The notes under the pieces are model-generated. The model did no database searches, was not told the DNA's origin, and was given only the letters and a program-made list of their open reading frames with translations. 64,000 nucleotides of DNA. Source: Carettochelys insculpta (Eukaryota; Chordata; Testudines; Carettochelyidae). Every line of letters begins with the position of its first letter. The stretch's first letter is position 1. The DNA lies in NCBI RefSeq assembly GCF_033958435.1, contig NC_134138.1:209507298-209571297 (forward strand), read 5' to 3'. Positions 9,597 through 21,396 of the stretch are shown here, piece by piece. Both the position numbers and the translations under genes were made by a program.

Positions 9597-10054
9597 TGAG
9601 ACCCCTGACTTATGCAGGGGTTGTGTTCTCACAGCCCCCACAGGAGTCAGATTTTGGGCAACTTGGGGGAGCCAGAAAACTGAGAAGGGCAGCAGCCCTG
9701 GTCACCTTCCTGGCTCCAGCAAGAGGAGCGGAACTGGGAACCAGGCAGCAACCTTGCAGCCCTGGTCAGTTTCTGTGCTGCTGCCTGTGGCGACAGCTGA
9801 GAGCTTGAATCTTGACTAGTGCCACTGACAGGAGCAGGGAAACTGCTCCTGTCGGGGGCAGGGACAGTCAGGCTGCCACCCCTGACAAGAGCAGTTTGTC
9901 CGCTTCTCTCAGAAGCAGCAGCCGCTCCTCTTGGAGCAGCATTTTGGCTGCCACCTCAACAGGAGCTGGGAAAATGACCAGTGCAGCGGCACTATTCGGT
10001 TTCTATGCTCCTCTGAGTGGCATTAACCCAAGATTCATGTAACTCGAGTGTGCT
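9597..10054. mobile_element. Pogo/Tigger-like MITE, diverged
   Basis: Left end CCCCTGACTTATGCAGGGGTTG and right end AGATTCATGTAACTCGAGTGTG are complementary in design, as in the better copies at 33895-34401 and 54079-54610. The interior is GC-rich with GGGAAACTG and CAGTTTCTGTGCTGC units. No coding capacity. Confidence 0.5.
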
Positions 10055-10704
10055 TACCTCCAGGGTCTAGTGTACTGGTCCAGCTTTGATTAAATGTTAC
10101 AATGTAATTATTATACTTAGTTATAGTTACCCATTGATCCAAATTCTGTTCTCTGATAAACGGGTATACCTTATTTCATTCTCCCTAATAGAAACGTGTA
10201 TGTTTGCATATCCTGCAGTATATTTCCTATTGCTTTACCTTGTTTGGTTTTGAATGTGTCAAGTACCATCACTTTCCTCTGGAGAAGTTTTCTCAGTATA
10301 TTACATGTCATTGTTGGGAAGAGGCATCAGTGTACCCGAGAGCAAAATTAGACCAATCATCTTTGAGAAACGGTTATAATAATCACATAGCTCTTTTCAA
10401 AAAATTAGTTTTACAGTAGTGGTATTGCTCTTATAATAATCTATTATTAAATAATAATTTGAGCTAACTATCTGAGAATAGGGTTTCTTCATTTTACTGG
10501 ATTCTTCTAGTAGTCCAGTAAATTACCTTTCGACTCCTTTTTAAACTATCCAACATCTGTGTCCAAAAACATGATTAGTTAAGTGGATGGACAGGCATCT
10601 GGAAGCAGAATGAATTTATCCCATATTAGCGATAGTTATACTTCATTTTGAGTCCCCTGTCTTTACATTTGTCTGACACTGTAGTGTACTACCTGTATAC
10701 TCCG
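10055..10704. other. A+T-rich non-coding, nothing recognised
   Basis: No repeat ends, RNA gene or protein motif seen. The frame at 10204-10419 gives no recognisable protein. Confidence 0.5.
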
Positions 10705-10945
10705 ATCCATTCTGTCAAAAGTGCGAGGTGCTCTTTCAAAAGGGAGTGTCCACACAGCCCTGGGAGCCCTTTCGAAAGAACAAGCCAGGACACGCCACAG
10801 ACAGAGTCACACAGTGGACAAGCCTTTCCATGCCCTGCATCTTGCCGCTCCCTTAAAGGGCCCTCCCAAACACCCCTGGCCTGCACATGCGGAGGGCTGC
10901 TCTGCCAAGTACAGCATGGCAGGCCCTATGCCCAGAGCTATGTTT
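10705..10945. mobile_element. Harbinger-type non-autonomous fragment
   Basis: Contains CCCTTTCGAAAGAAC and a run from CACAGACAGAGTCACAC to CCCTTAAAGGGCCCTCCC. This matches the order CAGACAGGGTCA...TTAAAGGGCCCCTCCCA in Harbinger-1 (about 1625-1700, reversed) and in the MITE at 40785-40850. Terminal repeats are not preserved. Confidence 0.5.
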
Positions 10946-11224
10946 TTTGTGACAAAACTCAGAAGAAATGTTGACATTGTCCAACAATGAGTTCACTTCT
11001 TCTCCCCCCCCCCACCACCACGACCTTCGTGAAGGTAAGTGAAGAGATGTCCAGTGTGGAGCTGGCTTTATTGCTATTATTATTGTTATTAAATTTGCTA
11101 AAACATGCAGTGCAGCAGGCATTCAGACTATCTGTGAGTTTAGGTCAAAATTCATTCTTCATTTCTGCTTGAGAAAAAAAAAATGGATCTTGTTTAGAAA
11201 TGCAGCTCCGTTTCATTCTTTAGC

Positions 11225-11244
11225 TTTTTTTTTTTTTTTTTTTT
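11225..11244 (+). repeat. T20 homopolymer
   Basis: Twenty consecutive T at 11225-11244, followed by A-rich sequence (AACAAAACAAAAAAAAAACC at 11265-11284). It could be the A-tail of an old reverse-strand retroposon, but no body is recognisable next to it. Confidence 0.8.
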
Positions 11245-11284
11245 GTAATATAAAAGATGATGGAAAACAAAACAAAAAAAAAAC

Positions 11285-12330
11285 CCAACCCTTTGGGTCA
11301 AACAAGTTTATTTGTTTTGGATTTTTGTAAAAAATAAAATCATTTTCAGGTTGAATCAAACCAAATTTTTGTTGACTATTCTTTGCTTTGCTCTAGTCCT
11401 AAGCACAAATTTTGACACACAGTGCCTCCTGTACTCCTAGTACTTCAGCATGTGAAACCAAACAAAACTAAAGCATAACAGACTTGGCATTAGTCCCCAT
11501 GAACTATTGACTTGCAGTCAGAGGTGCAGGTAATTTGTCCTGGCCCTACAATGATGATCACAAGTTTTCAGAATGCTCTTCCAATGTGGCTGTGGTAATC
11601 CAAACTTCTCTGTCCATAATCAGAAGGGAGGTTTTGCTTCTGGAGCTAAGATGTTGCTTCACTGGGAAAATCTGGTCACATTTCCAAGGCACTCAATGGC
11701 AGGAGAGGGGCAGGGGTAATTTTCGTACGAATATCCCCAAGCCAGACCCTTAAAAATGCTCTCTTATTGCAGACTATGGCTGTTGGCTTCCTCCCCTGTA
11801 CTTCCAACTGTCTTGAGATCTGGAATGTCCCCACCTTGCTATAATAAAACATCAGGTAAATAAATCATGTCATAATGAATGCTTGTGTAACAAATACACA
11901 TCACAGGCATTCTGATCTTTCGTAATGAGGAATAAAATCATTACTAAGGGAGTTTCCATATTGCCTCCAGATGGGCTATTAGGTTTCCTTCAGTAAAATA
12001 TGGGACCTCTTAGAATGCTGGCATTTTCCACACTGAAACTAGAAGTGATTCTTAAGACTTGTACCCCCTCTAGATCTTTGTTGGCCACAGAATTAGCTTA
12101 AAAGGAATGGAAAGCAATGATTTAATGGCAATAAAGAGTGAAGCATTATGTGCACTCAGGTTTTTTTAATATGCTCAGAGTCCCACTACTATAAGTCTGA
12201 CTATGCAGGCTGGGAGGCTTGTACACACATTCTCTGCACCTCAGTGCCACATCTATAAAATTGGGTGTGACAAGTCTCGCTCCTGGGCTCCAGGCCTCTG
12301 TTTAGTCCACTAACCCCACAGCCAGGATAC
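11285..12330. other. A+T-rich non-coding, nothing recognised
   Basis: No terminal repeats, LINE or SINE motif, or coding signal seen. Confidence 0.45.
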
Positions 12331-13835
12331 CATTGCCCTTTTAGAAATGGAGCGGGGGAATGGTGGTCTGGGGGAACCCAGACCCCACCCACTCATTCTG
12401 GGTTCCAGCACAGGGACCCTCTGTGGCTGCTATGGTGGGGAAGGGCTCCCCTCATCACACATGCCACAGCTCTTCCCTGGGCCACTTCTCCAGATGATTT
12501 CACCCCTGTACCTCCTCCAGGTAGTGGCAGCAGCAGCATATCCTCCTTCCTGGATTAGCTCCTCCTGTGTGATCAGCCTGCTTGGCCTTATACCGAATCT
12601 CAGGGCCTCCTGGAAAGGGCCTTAGCCCCTTACAGTGGAGCACTCCTGTCCTCCTCCAGTGCTTCTGGAAAAAACCCTTGTACTTCTCTCCTCTTGCTTT
12701 CTAGTCTCTCCTCTATCACTCTCCTCTCCCCATCCTACTGGGCAAAGTGTTCTTTTAAAAGCAGGCTTAAATAGGACCAGCTGGCCCCAACTGACCCAGG
12801 GCAGCTTCCTCTCCAGCTGCTCACACCCTGCTGGTCTCCTGCTAGGGCTGCTGTGGGACCCCCACCGGTCAGGAGGTGCGGTGATGGGTGTGGACAACCC
12901 ATGGCTGCTTCAAACCCCCTGTGGGGCTGTCTTTTTAGCCCCCACTCCCTCCTTCTTGGGCCAGCTTCCCTCCTGCCCCTGGCAGGCAGGCTGCTTCTTT
13001 CTCCTGCCACTACACCCTTTCCAGCTAGTTCTCTCAGGAGCTGCTGGGTGGGTGGAGTGTGGGGGACTCTTGCCCCCTGCCCCTTGGCAGGAGGCCCCCC
13101 CCTTTCCATCCTTTGGAGGGGGAGACTGCTGGCCATCTATTTGGGCCCACCTGTTCATCTGGCAGCTGCTGCACCCTCACTGCTTTGGAGGAGGTAAGGG
13201 GCTTTCTTAAAGCGTCAGTTGGGCTTCCCTCCACAGCCTCCTGTGGAGTGGTTTGGGTGGGGCTCCCCACAGGGGCTCCAGAGAGGTGGCTGCATAGCTA
13301 GGGGTGGGGTGTTAGGGCATAGTCCCTGCCCCACCCCTGCAGCCACTGCCTCCCTCACTGCCCTCCCCACACCCAGCTGCTGCCCCCCCCAGCCATCTGC
13401 CCCTTCCTCCTCCCCCCTGCTTCGTGAGGCTCTGCAGCAGCTGCTGTGGGCACACCCCTCTCTTTAAGCCCCACCCTTTTCTCCTTGGTTGGCTCTGCCA
13501 CCCCCCCCTTTACGTGCCTGCACCCCTCCTCCTTTTTGTTTGTTAGGTGCCTGACCCCCCCCCATTTCTCACTCACACCCCCACGCATGCACATATTTTG
13601 AATTCCCCCCACATCCCAGTGCAGAAACAGGAGCCATCTAGTGCTGGGAGTTGTGGCCATTTCTGAGCTCCCTTTCCCTGGTCTCACTTCCCTTCCCCCA
13701 CCTGACCAGGTCCTCAGCCCGGCCAGTGGGGGAGGAGCAGCTATTTTCCTCCCTCCCCTCTCCTCTCCCCACCTTCCCCCACTCTCTTAAAGGCCCTCAC
13801 CCTCAATAAATTCCGTCCCTCTTACACCCTCCATC
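12331..13835 (+). repeat. GC-rich block upstream of the Tx1 LINE; part may be its 5' UTR
   Basis: An abrupt rise in G+C near 12345 leads into C-rich, Kozak-poor sequence with many overlapping frames on both strands and no conserved motif. The last part (about 13690-13835), with CCCTCAATAAATTCCGTCCC just before the ORF1 ATG at 13836, is most likely Tx1 5' UTR. Positions 12345-12630 recall an old LTR-element fragment in composition only. I cannot place the boundary between the two. Confidence 0.35.
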
Positions 13836-16714
13836 ATGGCCTCCGTGCCCACTGGGGGGTCATCTGGTGATGCCCCCCTCCCCCTCCCCTCCACTGCTAC
13901 CCCTCCCACCCCTGAAATGGTGGCCCACTCGTCCAGGGCTGCCGGGATTGTTACCATCATGTCGGCTGAGGGCACGGGCGCAGGCTCCGGGGCTCCTGCC
14001 ACACCTGCCGCAGCATCCTCCAGCGATCCTGCCCCGAACTCACCCCCCTGAAAGGGCAGGAAGGGCCAGGGGACCAAAAAAGGGAAGAGCCCCTCCTGGA
14101 AGGCAAAATCTCCCACGGTGAGGACTCTCACCCCAGCTGCTAATACATCCAGTGTAGCTCCCCCTTCTTCCTGCCCCCCGTTCCTTCCACCAATCCTGGG
14201 GGCTCTGACTTCTCGGCCCCCAGGTCATACGCCCAGGTGGCGGCTGCCGCCTCACACCCTGCTCCTTCTGCCTCTGCCAGGACTACCATCCCCTACGGTC
14301 ACGGCCCCTTCCGTGCGCTCACCAGGAGGCATGGAGTCCGTTGCATCCTGGTGGCTGCCTCGCCCCATGTGGAGACCAACATGCGGGTGGTGGGGCCCGC
14401 AGCCGTGGTGGTGGCCTCCCAGATGTTTGGGAAGATCATTTTCTTTCTGGTGTTGGAGGCCGCTGCCCAGGAGGCGGTGGAGAGGGGCCTGGCGGTTGGG
14501 GGTGTTAATGTGCCCCTGGAGCCGCTTGAAGACCTGGGCGTGCAGGTGGTCTTCTCTTCTGTCCCACCCTTCATCCCCAATCCCGCCCTTCTGCCATTTC
14601 TTACTGCCCTGGGCCGGCCTCTGTCGATCCTGAGTCCCGTCCCCCTAGGCTGAAAAGACCCCGGCCTACGGCACTTGCTCTCCTTCCGCTGGCAGGCCTG
14701 CGTCCAGCTGCTGCTGGAGGCAGCACAGGGCGGGGTAGCCCAGGAGGGGACTATACTGGTGCCCTATCAAGGGGCCCAGTACCGGGTCTTTTACATGCTG
14801 GGGGAGGCCCGGTGCTTCGTGTGCCAGGTGGCAGGGCATGTCCGGAGGGATTTCCCCCTGGCCTGGCATGAAGAGGAGCCTGGGACCTCCTCTGACCCGG
14901 GGGGCGTCAGCCACGAGACCAGCGGTGCCCTGACCGTGACAGGCCCTGGGACTGCCCCTCCTCCTCCCGCCCCGGACGGCTCCATTGCCGCTCGGGCTTC
15001 GGAGTACACCCAAACACATGGTGAGGGGCAAGAAGAAGTGGGTGCCGGTGCCCGAGCGGCCACTAAAGCTGGGCCCGCGGAGAAGAGGGAGGCAGGGCTG
15101 GTGGTAGGAGCAGGACAGGGCCCACCCCAGGGTGAGTCGCCCCTTCCCTTGCCACCCTGCCCTCTCTTTCCCTCCCTCCCTCCTCATTGTCTCTGTGCCC
15201 TGGCCCTTTCTCCTCTACTGCCCAGCCCACCTTTTTGGAGGGCTGGGTGCTGGTTGGGGGGGAAGCGGAAAAAAAAGGAATGCATGCTCCTGGCACTCCA
15301 CCCCGTCAGAAGACGGGGTGGATGTGCCACGCAAGGCACTTAAGAGAGCCACTAGCCCCGATCCACCCGCTGAACCCCCGGCTGCTGACCACCCGCTGGG
15401 GGTAACCGAGGCCGCTGCGGCGGCAACAAGAGACGCCACCCCCTCTGCCCCGGAGCCAGAACCCAAAGAGGCAGGGACAGCCCTCTCTGTGCCCTTGCCC
15501 TCCTCCGACACCCCTCTGGCCGCTACCCAGACTGTTGCTGTGGAGCACCTGGAGGAGGTGAGCCTTGGCCTCGCCCTCCTCTCACAGGAGGTCAAGGCCC
15601 TGGGCCTTACCCCGGTGGCCCTGGACACAGACAGCCTACTATTGGAGGCTCACGGGCCATCCATTCACTCCCACCACTCCCCTCACTTCCCTTTTCCCTA
15701 CCCACCAGCGACTCCTCCAACTGCCACTCCCCCTTGCTCTGGGACATTGCAGGGTGCGACGCCCCCCCCGCCCCAAGCAGGGATGACCTCCCAGCGGGGG
15801 TTGGCCAGCCCCTGGCTGCCCTGGAGGAATTAGTGTTCTCCCTGTACCCCACTTCCCCTCCTGGAGCCAAAAACCCTGACACCCCCCCCACATTGTTGGT
15901 GCTTGCCGCTGAGTGCGCTGGCGCCTTGCCCTTAACCCCTCCTCCTCTCCCACCACCTGAGGAAGCCCCCCCTCCCAAGACCCCTTCTATTCACATCCCT
16001 GCCCCCGCTCCCACCTTAGCCCCTCCCCTTGCTCCCACCCCTACTCCTTCCTCCAATCAATGTCCCCCTCCAGACCCTTTCTCCTCCTCCTCCCCTGCCC
16101 CCTCCCCCCCACGTGACCCTCCCCCTCCCCTTATAATCTCCATCCTCCCTGCCCCTACCCTTCCTCTCCCCACCCCTCCCCCAGACCCCTGCCTATCGAT
16201 AACTGTCCTTGAGGCTGCGACTCCTTGGGAGACCCCCCTTGCATTGTCCTCTCCCAGCACTTCTGGGGCTGCTCTCCCTCTGCCGCCCCAATCCCGCCCA
16301 AAATTAAACCTCAGCCCCCGCCTAGATCTCTTTTCTGGCCATGGGGCGCAGAAGAACATGAGGCCAATGGGTACCCAGGACCCCGAGGCCTCAGCACCCC
16401 ACATGCTGGTGAGCGAGATGCTCCAGTTCTTGGAGGATGTTCGCGGCTCCAAGAACAAGGTAGCTCTCACCCTCCAGCACTGGGGCAACTTCCATTCCAT
16501 CCTAGAGTCCATGAGGGCCCTTCTGAAGGAGGGCAAGGGGACAGGGAAGAGGGACGCCATGGCCTACCAACAGGCCTGCAGCTTCTGTGATGCCCTAATT
16601 TCTTTTGGGTTTGGTCACAGTTTGCTGTGTGGCCCCACGGGGACCATCGGCACTCCTTCTGGTGAGGATCCTCCCCAGCCCTCCAAATGGCGCCGATCAT
16701 CTTTGCCACACTAA
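13836..16714 (+). pseudogene. Tx1 LINE ORF1 (gag-like RNA-binding protein), disrupted
   Basis: Starts MASVPTGGSSGDAPLP at 13836. It is interrupted by TGA at 14049-14051 and a frameshift near 14210, and then shows SYAQVAAAASHPA and an RRM-like core ending VPPFIPNPALLPFLTALGRP (14237-14650). An in-frame TGA at 14651 replaces the residue before KDPGLRHLLSF. A zinc knuckle follows, CFVCQVAGHVRRDFPL; the last Cys of the CCHC pattern is Phe, so metal binding is probably lost. The remainder (15132-16714) is Ser/Pro-rich, spans two frames, and ends with a more conserved segment around EMLQFLEDVRGSKNKV to TAA at 16712. Its likely role was binding LINE RNA. Confidence 0.75.
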
Positions 16715-19700
16715 ATGCCAGGGGCTGCAGGTTGGGTCTCCGCAGGTGCCAAGTGCTCTCCTTCCTCTGGGAGCGGGGGTACTCGGTCACCTTTCTGCAG
16801 GAGACCCACACTACCCCAGCTGCTGAAGCCAAGTGGCGGCTGGAGTGGGGAGACAGGGTCTGTTTTAGCCATCTCTCGGCCCACCGGGCTGGGGTAGCAA
16901 CCCTGTTTTCCCCAGACCTGCAGCCCGAGGTGTTGGGGAGCTTTGAGGTCGTGCCAGGCTTCCTGCTGTATCTCTGGGTGTGGGTGGAGGGGCTGCCCCT
17001 TCACCTCCTCAATATCTATGCCCCGACACTCCCCCCGGAGAGAACACCCTTCTTCCGGCAGGCGGCGGCCTTCCTCAACACTATTGATCCTCACGAGTGC
17101 CTGGTCCTCGGTGGGGATTTCAATTGCACCCTCGAGGAACAGGACCGCATGGGGACTGAGCAGTGCCAGGCTGCTGTGGACGTCCTCAGGGAGCTCATCA
17201 ACCATTGCTCCCTGGTGGACGTCTGGCGCAGCCACCACCCGGACAAGGACACCGTCTTCACCTACGTCCGGGTGGTGGGCCATAAATCTTTACATTCCCG
17301 GTTAGACCACATTTACATCTCTCTGCACCATCTCTCTCGGGCCCACTTCTCCAGCGTGCGGCCGGCCCCCTTCTCGGACCACCATCTGGTGGTCGTGAAG
17401 GCTTCCCTTTCATGGGGGAAGTGGGAGTCAGCCTATTGGCATTTCAGCAACAGCCTGCTGGAGGATGTGGGATTCGTTGCATCCTTCTGGGAGCTCTGGC
17501 TGGCCTGGCAAGGGCAACGGCATGCCTTTCCCTTAGCACGGCAGTGGTGAGATCTGGGAAAGGTGCGCACACAGCTCCTCTGCTGCAATTATACCCAGGG
17601 GCCAGCTGGCGGCGGGATGCGTTGATAGGGCGGCTGGAGCAGGAGGTTCTTGAGCTGGAGAGGCGGCTAGCCACCAGCCCCGGAGATCCATCCATCCATG
17701 GCATGTACCAGGAGAAGAGGAACGAGCTCAGGGCCCTCGACGCCCTTCGGGCACAGGGGGCCTTGGTGAGGTCACGAATCCAACTCCTTCAGGAGATGGA
17801 CCGCGGCTCCCACTTCTTCTACGCCGTGGAGAAAAAGAGGGGTGCCAAGAAACATATTCTCTGCCTTCTTGCGGAGGATGGCACCCCTCTTACGGATCTG
17901 GTGGAGATGCGCAAGAGGGCCCGCACCTTCTACACCACCCTTTTCTCCCTGGATCTCACTGACGCCGATGCCTGCAGGCTGCTCTGGTACCGACTCCCTT
18001 CGGTCAGCGCGGGCGACCGGGACCGGCTGGAGCTTTCTGTCACTCACTCACTAGCTGAACTCTCAGAAGACCTCTGTCTCATGCCCACCAATAAATCCCT
18101 GGGCATGGACGGGCTGACTGTGGAGTTTTATCACATGTTTTGGGATGTCCTCGGCCCAGACCTGCTCAGCATCTGGGCCAAGTCCTTGCAAAGCGGGGTC
18201 CTCCCCCTCTCGTGCAGGCGAGCCATCCTCGCCCTGCTGCCCAAGAAGGGGGACCCCCGCGACCTTAGGAACTGGCGTCCCATCTTGCTCCTCAGCATGG
18301 ACTACAAAATCATCGCTGAAGCCATCTCCCGGTGCTTGGGGTCCGTGCTGCAGGATGTGGTCCACCCCAACCAGACCTACACCATCCCGGGCCATACCAT
18401 CCTCCATAAGCTGTATTTGGTCTGGGATCTCCCAGAGCTTGGGTGTAGGGATGGCCTGTCGTTCGCCCTCGTGTCCCTGGACCAGGAGAAGGCATTCAAC
18501 AGGGTGGACCATGGGTATCTGCTGTGCACTCTGCAGGCCTTTGGCTTCGGGCCCCGCTTTGTTGGGTTTCTCTCGGTGCTGTACGCTGCCTCAGAGTGCA
18601 TGGTCAAGCTCAACTGGACCCTGACTGTCCCGGTCAGCTTCGGACGGGGAGTACAACAAGGTTGCCTGCTCTCAGGACAGCTCTACTCCCTGGCCATTGA
18701 GCCCTTCCTCTGTCTCATTCGTCGAAGGTTGACGGGGATGGTGCTTCGGGAGTTGAGGCTGCAGCTGGTCCTGTCGGCATACGCCGACAATGAGCTCCTT
18801 GTGGTTCAGGACCCGGGAGACCTGGCGTGGCTGAGGGCCTGCCAAGCTGTTTACTCAGCAGCCTCCTCTGCCCAGGTCAGCTGGGTCAAGAGCTCTGGCC
18901 TGGTGGTCAGGGCTGGATGGCAGGTGGGCCGCCTCCCACCCGTGCTTCAGGCCAGCCTGTGGAGCACAGGCCCGCTGCTCTATCTTGGTGTCTTTTTATC
19001 CACCACGCATCCCTCTCCACCGGAAAACTGTCAAGGTTTAAGGAGCAGGGTGTTTGAGCGGATGCGGAGGTGGACAGGACTGCTCCAGTGTCTCTCTCCA
19101 CGTGGGAGAGCACTGGTGCTTAACCAGCTGATCCTGTCCATGCTCTGGCACCATCTCAACACCCTGGTCCCACCCCCGGAGTTTCTGGCCCAGCTGCAGA
19201 AGTTAGTTCTGGAGTTCTTCTGGCCAGGAGAGCACTGAGTCTCTGCAGGGGTTCTCCATCTTCTCCCCAGAGGAGGGAGAGCAGGGCCTGACTTGCTTGC
19301 ACACTCAGGTCCATGTCTTCCGCCTCCAGGCCCTGTAGGGACTTCTCAACATCAACAGTGCATGGAGCACGCTGGCGCATGCTTTCCTCTGCCATTACCA
19401 AGGGCTCCAATACGACCGGCAGCTCCTTTATTTGTCCTTGAGAGACCATCCGCAAGGTCTCTTGGAGCTTCTGGCCTTCTACCAGGACCTCCTCCACACC
19501 TGGCGGCTGCTGCTGCTTGCAGTTTCCGGGTCCTTAGGGGCTGCCGCGGGGGAAGACCTCCTCGCGGAGCTCCTGCTACGCAGCCCCTAGCTTCATGTGC
19601 AGACGGTGGAGTCTCCCGTGGTGTGCCAGAGGTTGGTCCTTGGTGGAACCACCAGGGTTGGAGACCTCCTGGACTATGACCAGCAGGACTGGATGGGGGC

Positions 19701-20593
19701 CCCAGTGCTCGCCCGGTGCATGGGGCTCTCCACCCTACACTTCCCCCAGTGCGTACTCGAGGAGGTGAAGGCCGCCCTGCCGCCCACTGCTCATATCTAC
19801 CTCAGTTGGGTCCTGCGAGAGGGTGCACCCTGCCCCCCTCTCACTCCTAGCCCTCCAGACCTCTCCGTGGGCCCCTGACTTCATGACCCTGCCTGCCCCC
19901 CTCACCATCCCAGCTGGCTGCATACCTTGCAGCTGATCCCCTTCTGAACCATGCCCAGACATCTTCTGTACACGCTTGTGCTTCACATGCTCCACTTCCC
20001 CACCCTTGTGTCCTGCCCTGACCACAAATGGCAGGACCTCTTACCACCGTTGGAGGGTGGGGAGCCCCGGTGGGCCAGTCTCTATTCCACCTTGGTCCCA
20101 CAGCCCGCCGGAGACAACAGCTGGAGGATCCTCCATGGATTGGGGAGCACGGGCGTGTACCTGGCATAGTTCATCCCACCCCAGACACCTGTACCTTTTG
20201 CGGCATGAAGGAGGACCTGACGCACATCTATGTTGAGTGCACCAGGCTGTAGCCCCTCTTCTGGCTCCTCCAGAACCTCCTCTTGAGGTTCTGGCTGCAC
20301 TTTTCCCCACACCTCCTCATCCTGTCACACACCATCTGTGGCCCCACAAACTTGCAGGACCTCCTCATCAGCCTCCTCCTGGCCATGGCCAAAGTGGCCA
20401 TCTACAAAACCTGGTAGAGGGGGCGACCTGCGACTGTGGGGCCTACTTCCATTCCTCTCTCCGGTCATGAATTTGAGCAGAGTTCCTCTGGGAGGCATCC
20501 ACCAACTCCCTGGACACCTTTGAGGAGCAGTGGGCGCTGTCTGGGGTTCTCTGCTTCATGTCCCCCTCCAGCTCCCTCATTTTGAACCTTTGA
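16687..20593 (+). pseudogene. Tx1 LINE ORF2: endonuclease and reverse transcriptase, disrupted
   Basis: Starts MAPIIFATLNARGC at 16687. The APE endonuclease (16687-17550) shows FLQETHT, LNIYAPT, LGGDFNCTL, SRLDHIYIS and FSDHHLVVV, so its catalytic motifs are present. A frameshift near 17500 leads to a second frame (to 19238) with the RT: MDGLTVEFYHMFW, LRNWRPILLLSMDYKII, VSLDQEKAFNRVDH and GVQQGCLLSGQLYSLA. The active site reads AYADN, compared with the expected YADD: the second metal-binding Asp is Asn. After a stop at 19236 the C-terminal region continues through several frames, including CTFCGMKEDLTHIYVEC (finger) at about 20197, to a probable end at TGA 20591-20593. Confidence 0.85.
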
Positions 20594-20890
20594 CCCTCAC
20601 TCCCACCCCTGTTTTTTCTTTCATTGTCCCCCAGACTCGTTTGGGGTTGTTTTCTTTTAGTAGGTCCCCCCTCTTCATGACAGGGGCCTTTTAGTCATGG
20701 GCGGGCTGCACCCACCCACTCCTTCGGCCTTCAATAGGTGCTCAAACTCTGCCTGTTTGCCAGCCTGCTTTTCCCTCTTGTACTCACCCCCTCCCATCCT
20801 TACCTTGTCACAGGGGCTAAACAGCACTTCCCATGGGTATTGTGATGGTAAGTACATTCACAATTGTGAGGTACCCATCTAATACAGTGA

Positions 20891-21386
20891 ATCATAGAAT
20901 CCTAGGGCTGGAAGAGACCTCAGAAGGTCATTGAGTCCAGCCCCCTGTCCAAAGCAGGATCAAACCTAACTATATCATTCCAGCCAAGACTTTTTCAAGA
21001 TGAAACTTAAAAACCTGTAGGGATGGACATTCCATCACCTCTCTAGGTAATGCATTCTAGCACTTCATCACCCATCTAATGGAAGAGTTTTTGCAACCTA
21101 GACCTCCCCCACTGTATCTTTAGACTGTTGCTCTTTGTTCTGCCATCCCTCAGTACTGAGAACAGCCTCTCTCTATCCTCTTTCAAGCCCTGCTTCAGGA
21201 AGTTGAAGGCTGCTATCAAATTGCCTCTCACTGTTCTTTTCTGCAAACTAAATAAGCCCAAATCCCTCAGCTTTTCCTTGTAGGTCATGTGCTCCAGCCC
21301 CCTTAATCATTTTGAATGCCCTCTGCTGGCCCCTCGTCAATGCATCTACATCCTTTTTATACTGGGGATGTGCCAGAACTGGATTC
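20891..21386 (-). mobile_element. CR1 LINE, strongly 5'-truncated
   Basis: Antisense CR1 3' end. The forward strand starts ATCATAGAATCCTAGGGCTG then GGAAGAGACCTCAGAAGG. The reverse-strand frame 21288-21076 reads TYKEKLRDLGLFSLQKRTV, the CR1 ORF2 C-terminus. AATACAGTGA at 20881-20890 and AATACGGTGA at 21387-21396 may be the target duplication with one mismatch, though part of the latter could be CR1 sequence. It abuts the 3' end of the Tx1 LINE. Confidence 0.85.
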
Positions 21387-21396
21387 AATACGGTGA

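Larger units (their letters stand above)
13836..20880 (+). mobile_element. Tx1-clade (L1-group) LINE, nearly full length, inactive
   Basis: A GC-rich non-LTR retrotransposon with a long gag-like ORF1 (13836-16714), an ORF2 that overlaps it by 28 nt (16687-20593), and a C-rich 3' UTR to about 20880. Gene order, the RRM-like plus CCHC ORF1, and a C-terminal C-x2-C-x7-H-x4-C finger in ORF2 fit the Tx1 branch known from Xenopus and other vertebrates. At least two ORF2 frames, a mutated RT active site and several stops make it immobile. The true 5' start may lie upstream in 12331-13835. Confidence 0.85.

Noticed and set aside
12635..13300. Long forward and reverse frames in the GC-rich block
   Set aside because: Overlapping frames of similar size on both strands and low-complexity residues indicate shadows.
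15607..15978. Reverse-strand glycine-rich protein
   Set aside because: Mirror of the proline-rich ORF1 of the Tx1 LINE on the forward strand.
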